Below the pieces are notes generated by a model. That model saw nothing but the letters and a program-made list of their open reading frames with translations, did no database searches and was not told the DNA's origin. From Marinosulfonomonas sp. (lineage in GTDB: Bacteria; Pseudomonadota; Alphaproteobacteria; Rhodobacterales; Rhodobacteraceae), in NCBI GenBank assembly GCA_026989405.1, contig JALSJL010000051.1, positions 1 to 30,697 of the forward strand: 30,697 bases of DNA. The letters are read 5' to 3'. The translations under genes were made by a program, and so were the position numbers. Numbering within the stretch: position 1 is the first letter of the stretch; each line of letters opens with the position of its first letter. Below are positions 23,652 through 30,697 of the stretch, piece by piece.

Positions 23652-24236
23652 ATGAGCAGCAAGAAAAAAGACAAGGACGAAGAAGAAGGCGCGGCGCAAA
23701 TCTCCACGCTGTTCTTCAAGAGCCGTAACGTGATCATTGCCGGCCAGATCGACGACAAGCTGGCGCAAAAAACGGTCACGCATCTGCTGGCGCTGGCCGA
23801 GGATGGAGACGACCCGATCAACCTGTTCATTTCGTCCCCCGGCGGCCACGTCGAAAGCGGCGACATGGTGCATGACATGATCCGCTTCATTCGCCCGACG
23901 GTGCGCACCATCGGTTCGGGCTGGGTTGCCAGTGCCGGCGCGCTGATTTTCATCGGGGCGGAAAAGGAAAACCGGTTCTGTCTGCCCAACACGCGTTTCC
24001 TGCTGCATCAGCCCTCTGGCGGGATCGGCGGCACCGCGACGGACATGCAGATCCAGGCCGAGCAACTGCGCCTGATGCGCGAGCGTTTCGACAAGATGTT
24101 TGCCGAGGCGACCGGCCAGAAACCGGAAAGGATCCGCAAGGACACGATGCGGGATTTCTGGCTGAATACCGAGCAGGCAATCGACTACGGCCTGCTTGGC
24201 AAGGTGATCACGTCCGTTGACGAACTGAAAGGCTAG
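23652..24236 (+). CDS. ClpP-like serine peptidase (paralogue of the Clp proteolytic subunit)
   Basis: The 194-residue protein has the ClpP fold with the complete catalytic triad Ser94 (GWVASAGALIF), His119 (FLLHQPSGG) and Asp168 (DTMRDFW), with the same 25- and 49-residue spacings as E. coli ClpP. Differences from housekeeping ClpP are the charged N-terminus (MSSKKKDKDEEEGAAQ) in place of the usual propeptide and axial loop, and GWVASAG in place of GQAASMG. It is therefore probably an accessory paralogue rather than the main ClpP, which normally sits with clpX. ATG 23652 has AAAGGACAGAG upstream. The NYN-LOTUS gene starts 4 nt after its stop, so the two are co-translated and probably function together. 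Confidence 0.9.
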   Translation: MSSKKKDKDEEEGAAQISTLFFKSRNVIIAGQIDDKLAQKTVTHLLALAEDGDDPINLFISSPGGHVESGDMVHDMIRFIRPTVRTIGSGWVASAGALIFIGAEKENRFCLPNTRFLLHQPSGGIGGTATDMQIQAEQLRLMRERFDKMFAEATGQKPERIRKDTMRDFWLNTEQAIDYGLLGKVITSVDELKG

Positions 24237-24240
24237 GGCC

Positions 24241-24960
24241 ATGGCGCAACAGCGCACACAGCCACTTTTTGCCGTCCTGATCGACGCCGACAACATCCCG
24301 GCGAAATTCGCCGAGGATATCCTGCGCGAGATCACCTCTTTCGGTGAACCGGCCCTGCGCAGGGTCTATGGCGACTGGTCCAGCGGCCGGTTGAGAAACT
24401 GGAGCGAGAAAGTGCGCGACCTGGGGCTGATCGCGTATCAGGAGACCTCCAATACAACCGGCAAGAATGCGTCCGACATCGGGCTGGTGATCGATGCGAT
24501 GGACATCCTGCATTCGGGCCGGTTTGACGGGTTTGCGCTGGTGTCGTCCGACAGTGACTTCACCCGGTTGGCGGCGCGCATCCGGGAAAACGGGCTGGAA
24601 GTCATCGGCATCGGCGAACGCAAGACGCCGGAATCGCTGCGCAATGTCTGCAACCGGTTCATCTTTCTTGAAAACATCGTTGAAGAGTCCGAGCCACAAG
24701 CCAAGGGCAAGAAGGGCGCGCAAACCAGCAAGCTGCCACCCGACAAGGCCGCACGCCTGATCCGCGAGGCGATGGAAAAGGTCGACCCGGAAGGCGAATG
24801 GTATCATCTGGGCCAGTTGGGCCAGACCATTACCGCCGCGCATCCCGATTTCGATACACGCACTTACGGGTTCAGGAAGCTGAGCGATCTGGTTGGCCAG
24901 CTCAAGCAGTTCGAGATCAGGCGCAAAGGCAACATGCTCGAGGTGCGCCGGCTGGATTGA
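24241..24960 (+). CDS. NYN domain protein with C-terminal LOTUS/OST-HTH domain (LabA/DUF88 type)
   Basis: The NYN domain (about 8-145) is a PIN-like nuclease fold. The acidic residues expected for metal binding are visible: Asp15 and Asp17 (LIDADNIPAKFAED), Asp79 and Asp85 (ASDIGLVIDAMDIL), and Asp104/Asp106 (LVSSDSDFTRLAARIRE). A lysine-rich linker leads to a LOTUS/OST-HTH domain (about 165-236, KAARLIREAMEKV through FRKLSDLVGQLKQFEIRRKG), which in other proteins binds RNA. The protein is 239 residues and cytoplasmic. Ribonuclease activity is inferred from fold and residues; the substrate is unknown. It begins 4 nt after the clpP-like gene, making a protease plus RNase-like pair. Confidence 0.9.
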   Translation: MAQQRTQPLFAVLIDADNIPAKFAEDILREITSFGEPALRRVYGDWSSGRLRNWSEKVRDLGLIAYQETSNTTGKNASDIGLVIDAMDILHSGRFDGFALVSSDSDFTRLAARIRENGLEVIGIGERKTPESLRNVCNRFIFLENIVEESEPQAKGKKGAQTSKLPPDKAARLIREAMEKVDPEGEWYHLGQLGQTITAAHPDFDTRTYGFRKLSDLVGQLKQFEIRRKGNMLEVRRLD

Positions 24961-25002
24961 TGCGACATCGGGGGTCTTGCTCTTTTGGCCGGCTACCGTA
25001 AT

Positions 25003-25017
25003 TTAGAATGATTCTAA
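25003..25017 (+). promoter_or_regulatory. Iron control element (ICE), predicted Irr site of mbfA
   Basis: TTAGAA-TGA-TTCTAA is a perfect dyad in an AT-rich context and matches the ICE core recognised by Irr in alphaproteobacteria. It ends 15 bp before the mbfA start and directly precedes the GGAGG ribosome-binding site, so a bound protein would cover the transcription start. This predicts repression when iron is low and expression when iron is plentiful. Confidence 0.85.
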
Positions 25018-25032
25018 TTTGGAGGATGCGCA

Positions 25033-26010
25033 ATGATTCCCGGAGTGATGAGCAGAAAGCGGTTTTCGGACCTGAGCGAGCAGGAAATCCTGGCGCTGGC
25101 GATTTCATCCGAAGAGGATGACGCACGCATCTATCGGCAATATGCCGAGAAACTGCGCAAGGACTATCCGGAATCGGCCAAGATGTTCGACGCGATGGCG
25201 CTGGAAGAAGATGAGCACCGCCGCCGGCTGATCGACCTGCACAAGAAGCGCTTTGGCGATGTCATCCCGCTTATCCGCCGGGAGCATGTCTCGGGTTTTT
25301 ACGCCCGTCGCCCGGTCTGGCTGATGGAAAACATGACGCTTGATCGTATCCGCGCCGAAGCCGAAGCGATGGAGCATGACGCCGAGCAGTTCTACCTGCG
25401 CGCGGCCGAACGCACGACAGATGCCGACACCCGCAAACTGCTGGCCGATCTTGCCGCCGCCGAAGCCGGCCACCGGGCGAAGGCGGGCGAGCTTGAGGAA
25501 AAATACCTCGACCCGGATGCCAAGGCCCGCGAAGACCGCGAGGCACATCGTCAGTTCGTGCTGACATGGGTTCAGCCGGGGCTTGCCGGGCTGATGGATG
25601 GCTCGGTTTCGACGCTCGCGCCGATCTTTGCCACGGCCTTTGCGACGCAGGATACGCACACGACCTTTCTGGTCGGACTGGCCGCCTCGATCGGCGCGGG
25701 CATATCCATGGGGTTCACCGAGGCTGCATCGGATGACGGCGTGCTTTCGGGGCGCGGATCGCCGCTCAAACGCGGGCTTGCGTCGGGCGTGATGACGGCG
25801 GTCGGCGGGTTGGGCCACGCGCTGCCTTATCTGATCAGCGATTTCTGGACGGCGACGACCATTGCGCTGATCGTGGTATTCGTCGAGCTTTGGGCGATTG
25901 CCTGGATACAGAACAGGTTCATGGAAACCCCGCTGCACCGGGCAATTTTCCAGGTGGTTCTTGGCGGCGCGCTGGTGTTTGCCGCGGGCGCGTTGATCGG
26001 CGGCGGCTAG
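25033..26010 (+). CDS. mbfA: MbfA: ferritin-like domain fused to a VIT1/CCC1 membrane domain, iron exporter
   Basis: The N-terminal half (about 15-160) is a rubrerythrin/ferritin-like four-helix bundle with di-iron ligands in SSEEDDARIY (Glu27/28), EEDEH (Glu59 and His62) and EAGH (Glu144 and His147). The C-terminal half (about 178-325) has the membrane segments of VIT1/CCC1 transporters, including GLAGLMDGSVSTLAPIFATA and GAGISMGFTEAASDDG. MbfA proteins of rhizobia export iron and protect against iron and peroxide stress. Length (325) and domain order match. ATG 25033 follows GGAGG by seven bases. The ICE in the promoter supports Irr control. An AEC transporter gene starts 33 bp downstream on the same strand. 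Confidence 0.94.
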   Translation: MIPGVMSRKRFSDLSEQEILALAISSEEDDARIYRQYAEKLRKDYPESAKMFDAMALEEDEHRRRLIDLHKKRFGDVIPLIRREHVSGFYARRPVWLMENMTLDRIRAEAEAMEHDAEQFYLRAAERTTDADTRKLLADLAAAEAGHRAKAGELEEKYLDPDAKAREDREAHRQFVLTWVQPGLAGLMDGSVSTLAPIFATAFATQDTHTTFLVGLAASIGAGISMGFTEAASDDGVLSGRGSPLKRGLASGVMTAVGGLGHALPYLISDFWTATTIALIVVFVELWAIAWIQNRFMETPLHRAIFQVVLGGALVFAAGALIGGG

Positions 26011-26042
26011 CAAGCCTGCCCGCGCCGTGCTAAGCGGCTGGG

Positions 26043-26975
26043 ATGCTGGCGATCTTTCTCAAGACACTGCCGTTTTTCGCGCTGATCGGGCTGGGCTACT
26101 GGGCCGGGCGCACGCGGTTTTTCAACGAAACCGCAACGGCACATCTGACGAGGTTCGTGTTCTACTTTGCGCTGTCGGCGATGATCTTTCGCTTTGCCGC
26201 CAATCTTGCGATTTCCGATGTGCTTGACTGGACACTGGTGGCGGCCTACCTCGGGGCGTCGGGGGCCATCTACCTGTTGGCAACCTTCGTGGCGCTCATC
26301 CGCAAACGCGGGCTTGAAGAAGCTGCGGTCGAGGCGCAATGCGCGGTGATCGGCAATGTCGGATTTCTCGGCCTGCCAATGCTGGCCCTGCTGATGGGCG
26401 AGGCCGCCGTCGGCCCGGTGATGCTGGTCCTGTCGATCGACCTGATGGTTTTTGGCAGCCTGATCGTGATCCTGATCACCGGCGCGCGCGATGGGCGGGT
26501 CTCGCCGGCGGTGCTTGGGACCGTGGGGCTGGGGCTGTTGAAGAACCCGATGATCATGTCGCTGGCCGCCGGGCTGGCATGGTCGGCGCTGGCCCTGCCG
26601 ATCCCGGTGCCGATGGGCGAGTTCCTGGAAATTCTTGGTGGCGCGGCAACGCCGGGCGCGCTGTTTGCCATCGGCGCCTCGTTGGCCTCGAAATCGGCCG
26701 AACGGATCAGCGTTGCGGCCTGGCTTTCGTTCTGCAAGCTGGTGCTGCACCCCGGCGCGGTTGCGATTGCGTTACTGCTGGTTGCCGGTGCCGACGGGTT
26801 TCCCGCGCGCGTGATCATTGCCGCGGCGGCGCTGCCGGTTGCGGGCAATGTCTATATCCTGGCCCAGCATTTCGGCGTTGCGCCGCAGCGCGTTTCCAGC
26901 GCGATCCTGTTTTCGACGGTGGCCTCGATCCTGACGGTATCACTTGTCATTGCCATGGTCAGCCAAGGTATGTGA
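26043..26975 (+). CDS. AEC (auxin efflux carrier) family transporter
   Basis: The 310-residue protein is almost entirely hydrophobic, with about ten predicted helices in two inverted halves. Family features are LPFFALIGLGYWAGRTRFF near the N-terminus, FVFYFALSAMIFRFAAN, the AVIGNVGFLGLPMLALLMGE helix with conserved Asn-Gly, LLKNPMIMSLAAGLAWS, and the late PVAGNVYILAQHFGVAP. Characterised bacterial members move small organic acids such as malate or malonate, but the substrate here cannot be told from sequence. It follows mbfA closely and precedes the S-formylglutathione hydrolase gene by 32 bp. It may be read through from mbfA, or have weak own signals. Confidence 0.92.
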   Translation: MLAIFLKTLPFFALIGLGYWAGRTRFFNETATAHLTRFVFYFALSAMIFRFAANLAISDVLDWTLVAAYLGASGAIYLLATFVALIRKRGLEEAAVEAQCAVIGNVGFLGLPMLALLMGEAAVGPVMLVLSIDLMVFGSLIVILITGARDGRVSPAVLGTVGLGLLKNPMIMSLAAGLAWSALALPIPVPMGEFLEILGGAATPGALFAIGASLASKSAERISVAAWLSFCKLVLHPGAVAIALLLVAGADGFPARVIIAAAALPVAGNVYILAQHFGVAPQRVSSAILFSTVASILTVSLVIAMVSQGM

Positions 26976-27007
26976 AACAGGCTGGCAAGATTTGAAGGAG
27001 CAAACAG

Positions 27008-27838
27008 ATGCAGACAGTTTCGGAAAACAGGTGCTTTGGCGGGGTCCAGGGGGTCTATACCCATGCGTCCAGAGCCACCGGCACCGACATGACATTCGGC
27101 CTTTTCCTGCCAGCCGAAGCGCAAGACGGCCCGGTGCCGGTCTTGTGGTATCTGTCGGGCCTGACCTGCACCCATGAAAACGCGATGGTCAAGGCTGGCG
27201 CGCAGGGCTGGGCCGCCGAGCAGGGCATTGCACTGGTCTTTCCCGACACCTCGCCGCGCGGTGAAGGCGTGGCCGATCACGAGGATTACGATCTGGGCCA
27301 GGGCGCCGGCTTTTACGTGAATGCGACCGAAAAGCCATGGGCGCCGCATTTCCGGATGTGGGATTATGTGGCGGAAGACCTGCCGGCGGTCCTGTTCGCC
27401 GAGTTCGCGCTGGACCATGAACGGCAGTCGATCTGCGGACACTCCATGGGCGGCCATGGCGCGCTGACCCTGGCGATGGCGCATCCGGGGCGCTACCGCT
27501 CGGTCTCGGCCTTTGCGCCGATCTGCAACCCGACCGGGTCCGACTGGGGGCGCAAGCAACTGGGCGCCTATCTTGGCGATGACGAAAGCACCTGGGCGCG
27601 TCACGATGCGTCGCGCGTGATGGCGGAGGCCGGGTTTGACGGCCCGGTTCTGGTGGATCAGGGCAGCGACGATCAGTTCCTTGACCTGCTGCGTCCCGAA
27701 ACCCTGGCACAGGCGATGGCCGCGCGTCGGCAGGAAGGCGCGTTTCGCATGCAGAAGGGATACGACCACAGCTATTTCTTCATCGCGAGCTTCATGGAAG
27801 ATCATGTGAATTTCCATGCCGAGGCGCTCTGGGGGTGA
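27008..27838 (+). CDS. fghA: S-formylglutathione hydrolase
   Basis: This esterase-D-type alpha/beta hydrolase cleaves S-formylglutathione to formate and glutathione, the second step of glutathione-dependent formaldehyde removal. The 276 residues show LWYLSGLTCTHENAMVKAGA (substrate/oxyanion region), GQGAGFYVNAT, and the triad Ser146 (GHSMGGHGA), Asp222 (DQGSDDQFL) and His254 (YDHSYFFIASF). ATG 27008 follows GAAGGAG. The partner glutathione-dependent formaldehyde dehydrogenase gene is not in the window. Its stop overlaps the GTG start of the DUF188 gene. Confidence 0.96.
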   Translation: MQTVSENRCFGGVQGVYTHASRATGTDMTFGLFLPAEAQDGPVPVLWYLSGLTCTHENAMVKAGAQGWAAEQGIALVFPDTSPRGEGVADHEDYDLGQGAGFYVNATEKPWAPHFRMWDYVAEDLPAVLFAEFALDHERQSICGHSMGGHGALTLAMAHPGRYRSVSAFAPICNPTGSDWGRKQLGAYLGDDESTWARHDASRVMAEAGFDGPVLVDQGSDDQFLDLLRPETLAQAMAARRQEGAFRMQKGYDHSYFFIASFMEDHVNFHAEALWG

Positions 27839-28296
27839 TCTATGTCGATGCGGATGCCTGCCCGGTCAAGGCCGAGGCCGAAAAGGTGGCCACGCGTCAC
27901 GGGTTGAAGCTGTTCATCGTGTCCAATGGCGGGCTGCGCCCGTCGCAGAACCCGCTGGTCGAAATGGTGTTCGTCGCGGACGGGCCGGACGTGGCCGACA
28001 TGTGGATTGCCGAGCGTGCCGGGCCGGGTGATGTCGTCGTTACCGGGGATATTCCGCTGGCCGCGAAATGCGTGGAAGCCGGGGCGCGGGTTCTCAAGCA
28101 CAACGGCGAGGCACTGACGCGGGCCAATATCGGCAATGTGCTGGCGACGCGCGATCTGATGGCCGATCTGCGGGCGGCGGACCCGTTCAGGCAGGGCGGC
28201 GGCAGGGCCTTTTCAAGGGCCGACCGGTCGCGCTTTCTGGAGGGTCTGGAGCGCGCCGTTCAGAGCGCGAAAAAGGAGGCCGGGAATGGCGATTGA
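27835..28296 (+). CDS. YaiI/YqxD family (DUF188) protein
   Basis: The 153-residue protein begins MIYVDADACPVKAEAEKVA, the signature of the DUF188 family, and continues with LFIVSNGGLRPS, GPDVADMWIAERAGPGDVVV and TGDIPLAAKCVEAGARVLKH. The acidic residues and PIN-like layout suggest a nuclease-type fold, but no function is established. The GTG start (GTGA overlap with the fghA stop) gives a full-length product. The HAD hydrolase gene begins 11 nt before it ends, so translation of all three genes is probably linked. Confidence 0.93.
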   Translation: MIYVDADACPVKAEAEKVATRHGLKLFIVSNGGLRPSQNPLVEMVFVADGPDVADMWIAERAGPGDVVVTGDIPLAAKCVEAGARVLKHNGEALTRANIGNVLATRDLMADLRAADPFRQGGGRAFSRADRSRFLEGLERAVQSAKKEAGNGD

Positions 28297-28909
28297 AGCG
28301 GTGGTGTTCGACATCGGCATGGTCTTGCTGAACTGGGATCCCGAAGGGGCGTTTGACCGTGCCATCGGCGCCGAGCGGCGCCGGGCCCTGTTTGACGCCG
28401 TCGATCTGTGGGCAATGAACGACAGTGTTGACCGGGGGGCCGATTTTCACGAGGCGGTCCGCGTCAAGGCCGCCGAACACCCGGATTGGCACGACGAAGT
28501 GATGCTGTGGGAAAAGCTCTGGATCGAGATGGCGGCGCCGCCGATCAACCTGACCGCCAGTCTGCTGCGGGCGCTGAAAGCGCGCGGTGTTCCCGTCTAT
28601 TCCCTGACCAACTTTGGCGTGCAGACGATCCGGATCGCGGAACAGCACTATCCGGTTCTGCGCGAGTTTGACCGGCGCTTCGTATCGGGCGAGCTGCAAA
28701 TGATGAAGCCCGATCCCGCGATATATGCCCATGTCGAGGCAGAAACCGGGCACGCGCCGGAAGCGCTCCTGTTCACCGATGATCGCGCCGACAATGTGCA
28801 GGCGGCGGCGGCACGCGGATGGAACGTGCACCAGTTCGTGCACACGCGCGGCTTTGCCGAACGGCTGGTGCAGGAAGGGTTGCTGAGCCCCGAGGAGGCC
28901 GCGCTGTGA
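28286..28909 (+). CDS. HAD superfamily hydrolase (subfamily IA, YihX-like)
   Basis: The 207-residue protein has HAD motif I VVFDIGMVLLNWDP with nucleophile Asp9. The second Asp of the usual DxD is Gly, as in the FDLGNV-type subgroup that includes YihX sugar phosphatase. Motif II is YSLTNFG, motif III the Lys in LQMMKPDPAIY, and motif IV LLFTDDRADNVQAA. It is probably a small-molecule phosphatase; dehalogenase-like members exist in the subfamily too. ATG 28286 follows AAGGAGG and lies inside the end of the DUF188 gene; its stop overlaps the GTG of the next gene (GTGA). Confidence 0.92.
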   Translation: MAIEAVVFDIGMVLLNWDPEGAFDRAIGAERRRALFDAVDLWAMNDSVDRGADFHEAVRVKAAEHPDWHDEVMLWEKLWIEMAAPPINLTASLLRALKARGVPVYSLTNFGVQTIRIAEQHYPVLREFDRRFVSGELQMMKPDPAIYAHVEAETGHAPEALLFTDDRADNVQAAAARGWNVHQFVHTRGFAERLVQEGLLSPEEAAL

Positions 28910-29826
28910 CATTCGAGACCGTTCCCTTTGCCGAATGCGAGCCGCTTCTGGACTGGCAGGCGCTGGGCGAGGCGATCGTTGCCGGCCACACCCTGCCGCG
29001 CGCGCAGGTCGAGGACAGCCTGCTGCGGCGTGGCGAGGACACGTTGCTTTCGCGTTCGGCCTGGATCGACGGGCTGGGCCTCGCGGTCAAGTCCGCGACG
29101 ATCTTTCCGGCGAATGCGGCCAGCGGCAAGGGCACGGTGAACGGCGGCGTGAGCCTGTATGACGATACCGACGGGATGCTGGAGGCGGTGCTCGATTTCC
29201 ATCTTGTGACCAGGTGGAAGACCGCCGGTGACAGCCTGCTGGCGGCGCGGCTTTTGGCGCGGCCCGACAGCCGGCGCATCCTGATCGTCGGGGCGGGCAC
29301 CGTGGCCCGGTCGTTGCGCGAGGCCTACGCCAGCCTGTTTCCACAGGCCGAATTCGCCGTCTGGAGCCGCAGCGCGGTTTCTGCGCAGACCCTTGCGGCC
29401 GAATACCCGGACACGACGGTGACCGATGATCTGGAAGCGGCCGTGCGGGCTGCCGACATCGTGACCTGCGCGACAATGACGAACGCGCCGCTGATCCTTG
29501 GGGACTGGTTGCAGCCGGGCCAGCATGTGGACCTGATCGGTGCCTATCGCCCCGACATGCGCGAAGCCGACGATGTCGCCATGCGCCGCGCCCGCGTTTT
29601 CGTGGACAGCCGTGAAACCACGCTTGACCACATCGGCGAACTGATCGCGCCGCTGAAATCGGGTGCCATCACCCGCGACGACGTGGTGGCGGATTTTTAC
29701 GATATCGCGTCGGGATCGTTTGCGCGCAACTCGCAAACCGAGATCACCCTGTTCAAGAACGGCGGCGGCGCGCATCTGGACCTGATGACCAGCCGCTACA
29801 TTCTGGAGCGATGGCGGGCAAGATGA
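28906..29826 (+). CDS. Ornithine cyclodeaminase/mu-crystallin family protein
   Basis: The 306-residue protein has the family's N-terminal substrate domain (LGLAVKSATIFPANAASGKG, GGVSLYDDTDGMLEAVLD) and a Rossmann domain with ILIVGAGTVARSL and VTCATMTNAPLILGDWLQPG. The loop GAYRPDMREADD is common in the branch that includes ketimine reductases and alanine dehydrogenase-like members. The segment normally reading RTAAxS is WKTAGDS here, so the usual carboxylate-binding Arg appears to be Lys. The true reaction (cyclodeaminase, imine reductase or other) is open. GTG 28906 overlaps the HAD stop and follows GAGGAGG. The last 16 bases overlap the dioxygenase-family gene. Confidence 0.9.
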   Translation: MTFETVPFAECEPLLDWQALGEAIVAGHTLPRAQVEDSLLRRGEDTLLSRSAWIDGLGLAVKSATIFPANAASGKGTVNGGVSLYDDTDGMLEAVLDFHLVTRWKTAGDSLLAARLLARPDSRRILIVGAGTVARSLREAYASLFPQAEFAVWSRSAVSAQTLAAEYPDTTVTDDLEAAVRAADIVTCATMTNAPLILGDWLQPGQHVDLIGAYRPDMREADDVAMRRARVFVDSRETTLDHIGELIAPLKSGAITRDDVVADFYDIASGSFARNSQTEITLFKNGGGAHLDLMTSRYILERWRAR

Positions 29827-30611
29827 TCAGCGAAGACGAAGTCGCGGCCTTTCAGCGAGACGGCGCCATTGTGGTGCGCGGGCTGTTTGCCGACTGGATT
29901 GACGTGATGGCTAGGGGCATCGCGCGCAACATGGCCGAACCGGGGCCGTATGCCAGCGAAAATGCCGTGACCGAGGGGCGGTTCTTTGACGACCACTGCA
30001 ACTGGCCGCGCATCCCGGAATTCGAGCAGGTGATCCGCGAAAGCCCGGCGGCTGAAGTGGCGGCACGGGCGATGCGGTCGGATACCGCGCAGATATTCCA
30101 CGACCATGTGCTGGTGAAAGAGCCGGGCACCCCGAAGGAAACCCCGTGGCACCAGGATGGCCCGTATTATTTCGTCGAAGGGCAGCAGACCGTCAGCATG
30201 TGGATCCCGCTTGATCCGGTGCGCGAGGCCAGCCTGCGCCTGATCGCCGGCTCGCACCGCTGGCAAGGCATGGTGCGTCCGGTCAGCTGGGCCGACGACA
30301 GCGATTTCTACGATGCCGATCAGCAATGGACAGAAGTGCCCGACCCGGACGCAAACCCGGAAGACTTCACGGTGCTGGAATGGGCGATGGACCCGGGCGA
30401 TGCGGTGCTGTTTGATTTCCGCACCGTTCACGGCGCGCGGGGCAACAGCGGGGGCAGCCGTCGCCGGGCGCTTTCGCTGCGCTGGGTCGGTGACGATGCG
30501 CGCTATGTCGAGCGGCCCGGCCGCACGTCACCGCCCTATCCGGGGCATGACATGGTGGCGGGCCAACGCCTGCGCGAAGACTGGTTTCCGATCATCTGGC
30601 GGCAGGGCTGA
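29811..30611 (+). CDS. Phytanoyl-CoA dioxygenase (PhyH) family protein
   Basis: PhyH-family enzymes are Fe(II)/2-oxoglutarate-dependent oxygenases acting on small molecules. The 266-residue protein shows the iron-binding facial triad: His114 and Asp116 in TPWHQDGPYYF and His207 in FRTVHGARGNS. An Arg-rich segment (SRRRALSLRWVGDDARY) follows, in which Arg218 or Arg219 probably binds 2-oxoglutarate. LRLIAGSHRW is a conserved family strand. No CoA-binding or ectoine-hydroxylase signature stands out, so the substrate is unknown. ATG 29811 overlaps the previous gene by 16 nt; ATG 29823 is an alternative. It is the last visible gene of the plus-strand run and is followed by a hairpin. Confidence 0.92.
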   Translation: MAGKMISEDEVAAFQRDGAIVVRGLFADWIDVMARGIARNMAEPGPYASENAVTEGRFFDDHCNWPRIPEFEQVIRESPAAEVAARAMRSDTAQIFHDHVLVKEPGTPKETPWHQDGPYYFVEGQQTVSMWIPLDPVREASLRLIAGSHRWQGMVRPVSWADDSDFYDADQQWTEVPDPDANPEDFTVLEWAMDPGDAVLFDFRTVHGARGNSGGSRRRALSLRWVGDDARYVERPGRTSPPYPGHDMVAGQRLREDWFPIIWRQG

Positions 30612-30624
30612 CTGCACCGCGAAA

Positions 30625-30656
30625 AACGGCAGAGATGGCGCCCCACCTCTGCCGTT
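30625..30656 (-). terminator. Hairpin after the PhyH gene, T-run on the minus strand
   Basis: A near-perfect inverted repeat (AACGGCAGAG...CTCTGCCGTT, one A-C mismatch, then three more pairs around a 4-nt loop) starts 13 bp after the stop codon. On the plus strand no T-run follows. On the minus strand the stem is followed by TTTTT, so it best fits an intrinsic terminator for a gene reading leftward from beyond the right edge, and may also end the plus-strand operon. Confidence 0.7.
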
Positions 30657-30697
30657 GGGCGCGTCGGGCGTGTCAAGTGAGGCGACTATCCCTGCGG

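Noticed and set aside
23416..23655. Possible small plus-strand gene upstream of the clpP-like gene
   Set aside because: It has no clear ribosome-binding site and no family resemblance, and it overlaps the real start; more likely leader sequence.
30657..30697. Possible end of a minus-strand gene at the right edge
   Set aside because: The hairpin orientation suggests one, but only about 40 bases are visible and two frames offer a stop, so no coding call can be supported.

Overview
The window looks like chromosomal DNA of an alphaproteobacterium of the Rhodobacteraceae (roseobacter/Rhodobacter-like). The basis is the GC-rich coding style, TRAP transporters, a gene-transfer-agent head-spike gene pair of the RCAP_rcc01079/01080 type, a GTTC-N7-GTTC LexA box, and an Irr-type iron control element in front of an mbfA-like gene. 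I saw no rRNA, tRNA, CRISPR array, insertion sequence or integrase.

Region 1 (1-10.9 kb) is a divergent catabolic and transport locus. A minus-strand operon encodes a class III CoA-transferase, an acyl-CoA-dehydrogenase-fold protein, a thiamine-diphosphate (ThDP) enzyme, a TAXI-type TRAP receptor and a fused TRAP permease that runs off the left edge. The dehydrogenase-like protein lacks the catalytic glutamate at both positions used by the family. It instead has Arg84 and a Gln (244) matching the 3-sulfinopropionyl-CoA desulfinase Acd. With the CoA-transferase this suggests import, CoA activation and desulfination of an organosulfur acid. Facing it across a 199-bp regulatory region is a plus-strand dctPQM-like TRAP operon. 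Both TRAP operons have a perfect hairpin between the binding-protein gene and the permease genes.

Region 2 (10.9-16.6 kb) begins with the GTA head-spike pair ghsA/ghsB and a strong terminator. It continues with a PPP-type phosphatase, UDP-glucose 6-dehydrogenase, a GT4 glycosyltransferase and a small GT29 (sialyltransferase-like) protein. Surface-glycan genes therefore sit next to genes for a particle spike that is known to bind capsule in Rhodobacter.

Region 3 (16.7-21.5 kb) is mainly housekeeping: asd, a beta-carbonic anhydrase, a small conserved protein, an M17 aminopeptidase translationally coupled to an NlpC/P60 protein, and a DUF2794 protein.

Region 4 (21.5-26.0 kb) is stress-related. 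It holds an imuB gene with a perfect LexA box but no imuA or dnaE2 beside it, a ClpP-like peptidase coupled to a NYN-LOTUS putative ribonuclease, and mbfA under an iron control element.

Region 5 (26.0-30.6 kb) is a tightly packed plus-strand run: an AEC transporter, S-formylglutathione hydrolase, a YaiI/DUF188 protein, a HAD hydrolase, an ornithine-cyclodeaminase-family protein and a phytanoyl-CoA dioxygenase-family protein, several with overlapping start and stop codons. A hairpin follows, whose T-run suits a minus-strand gene arriving from beyond the right edge.
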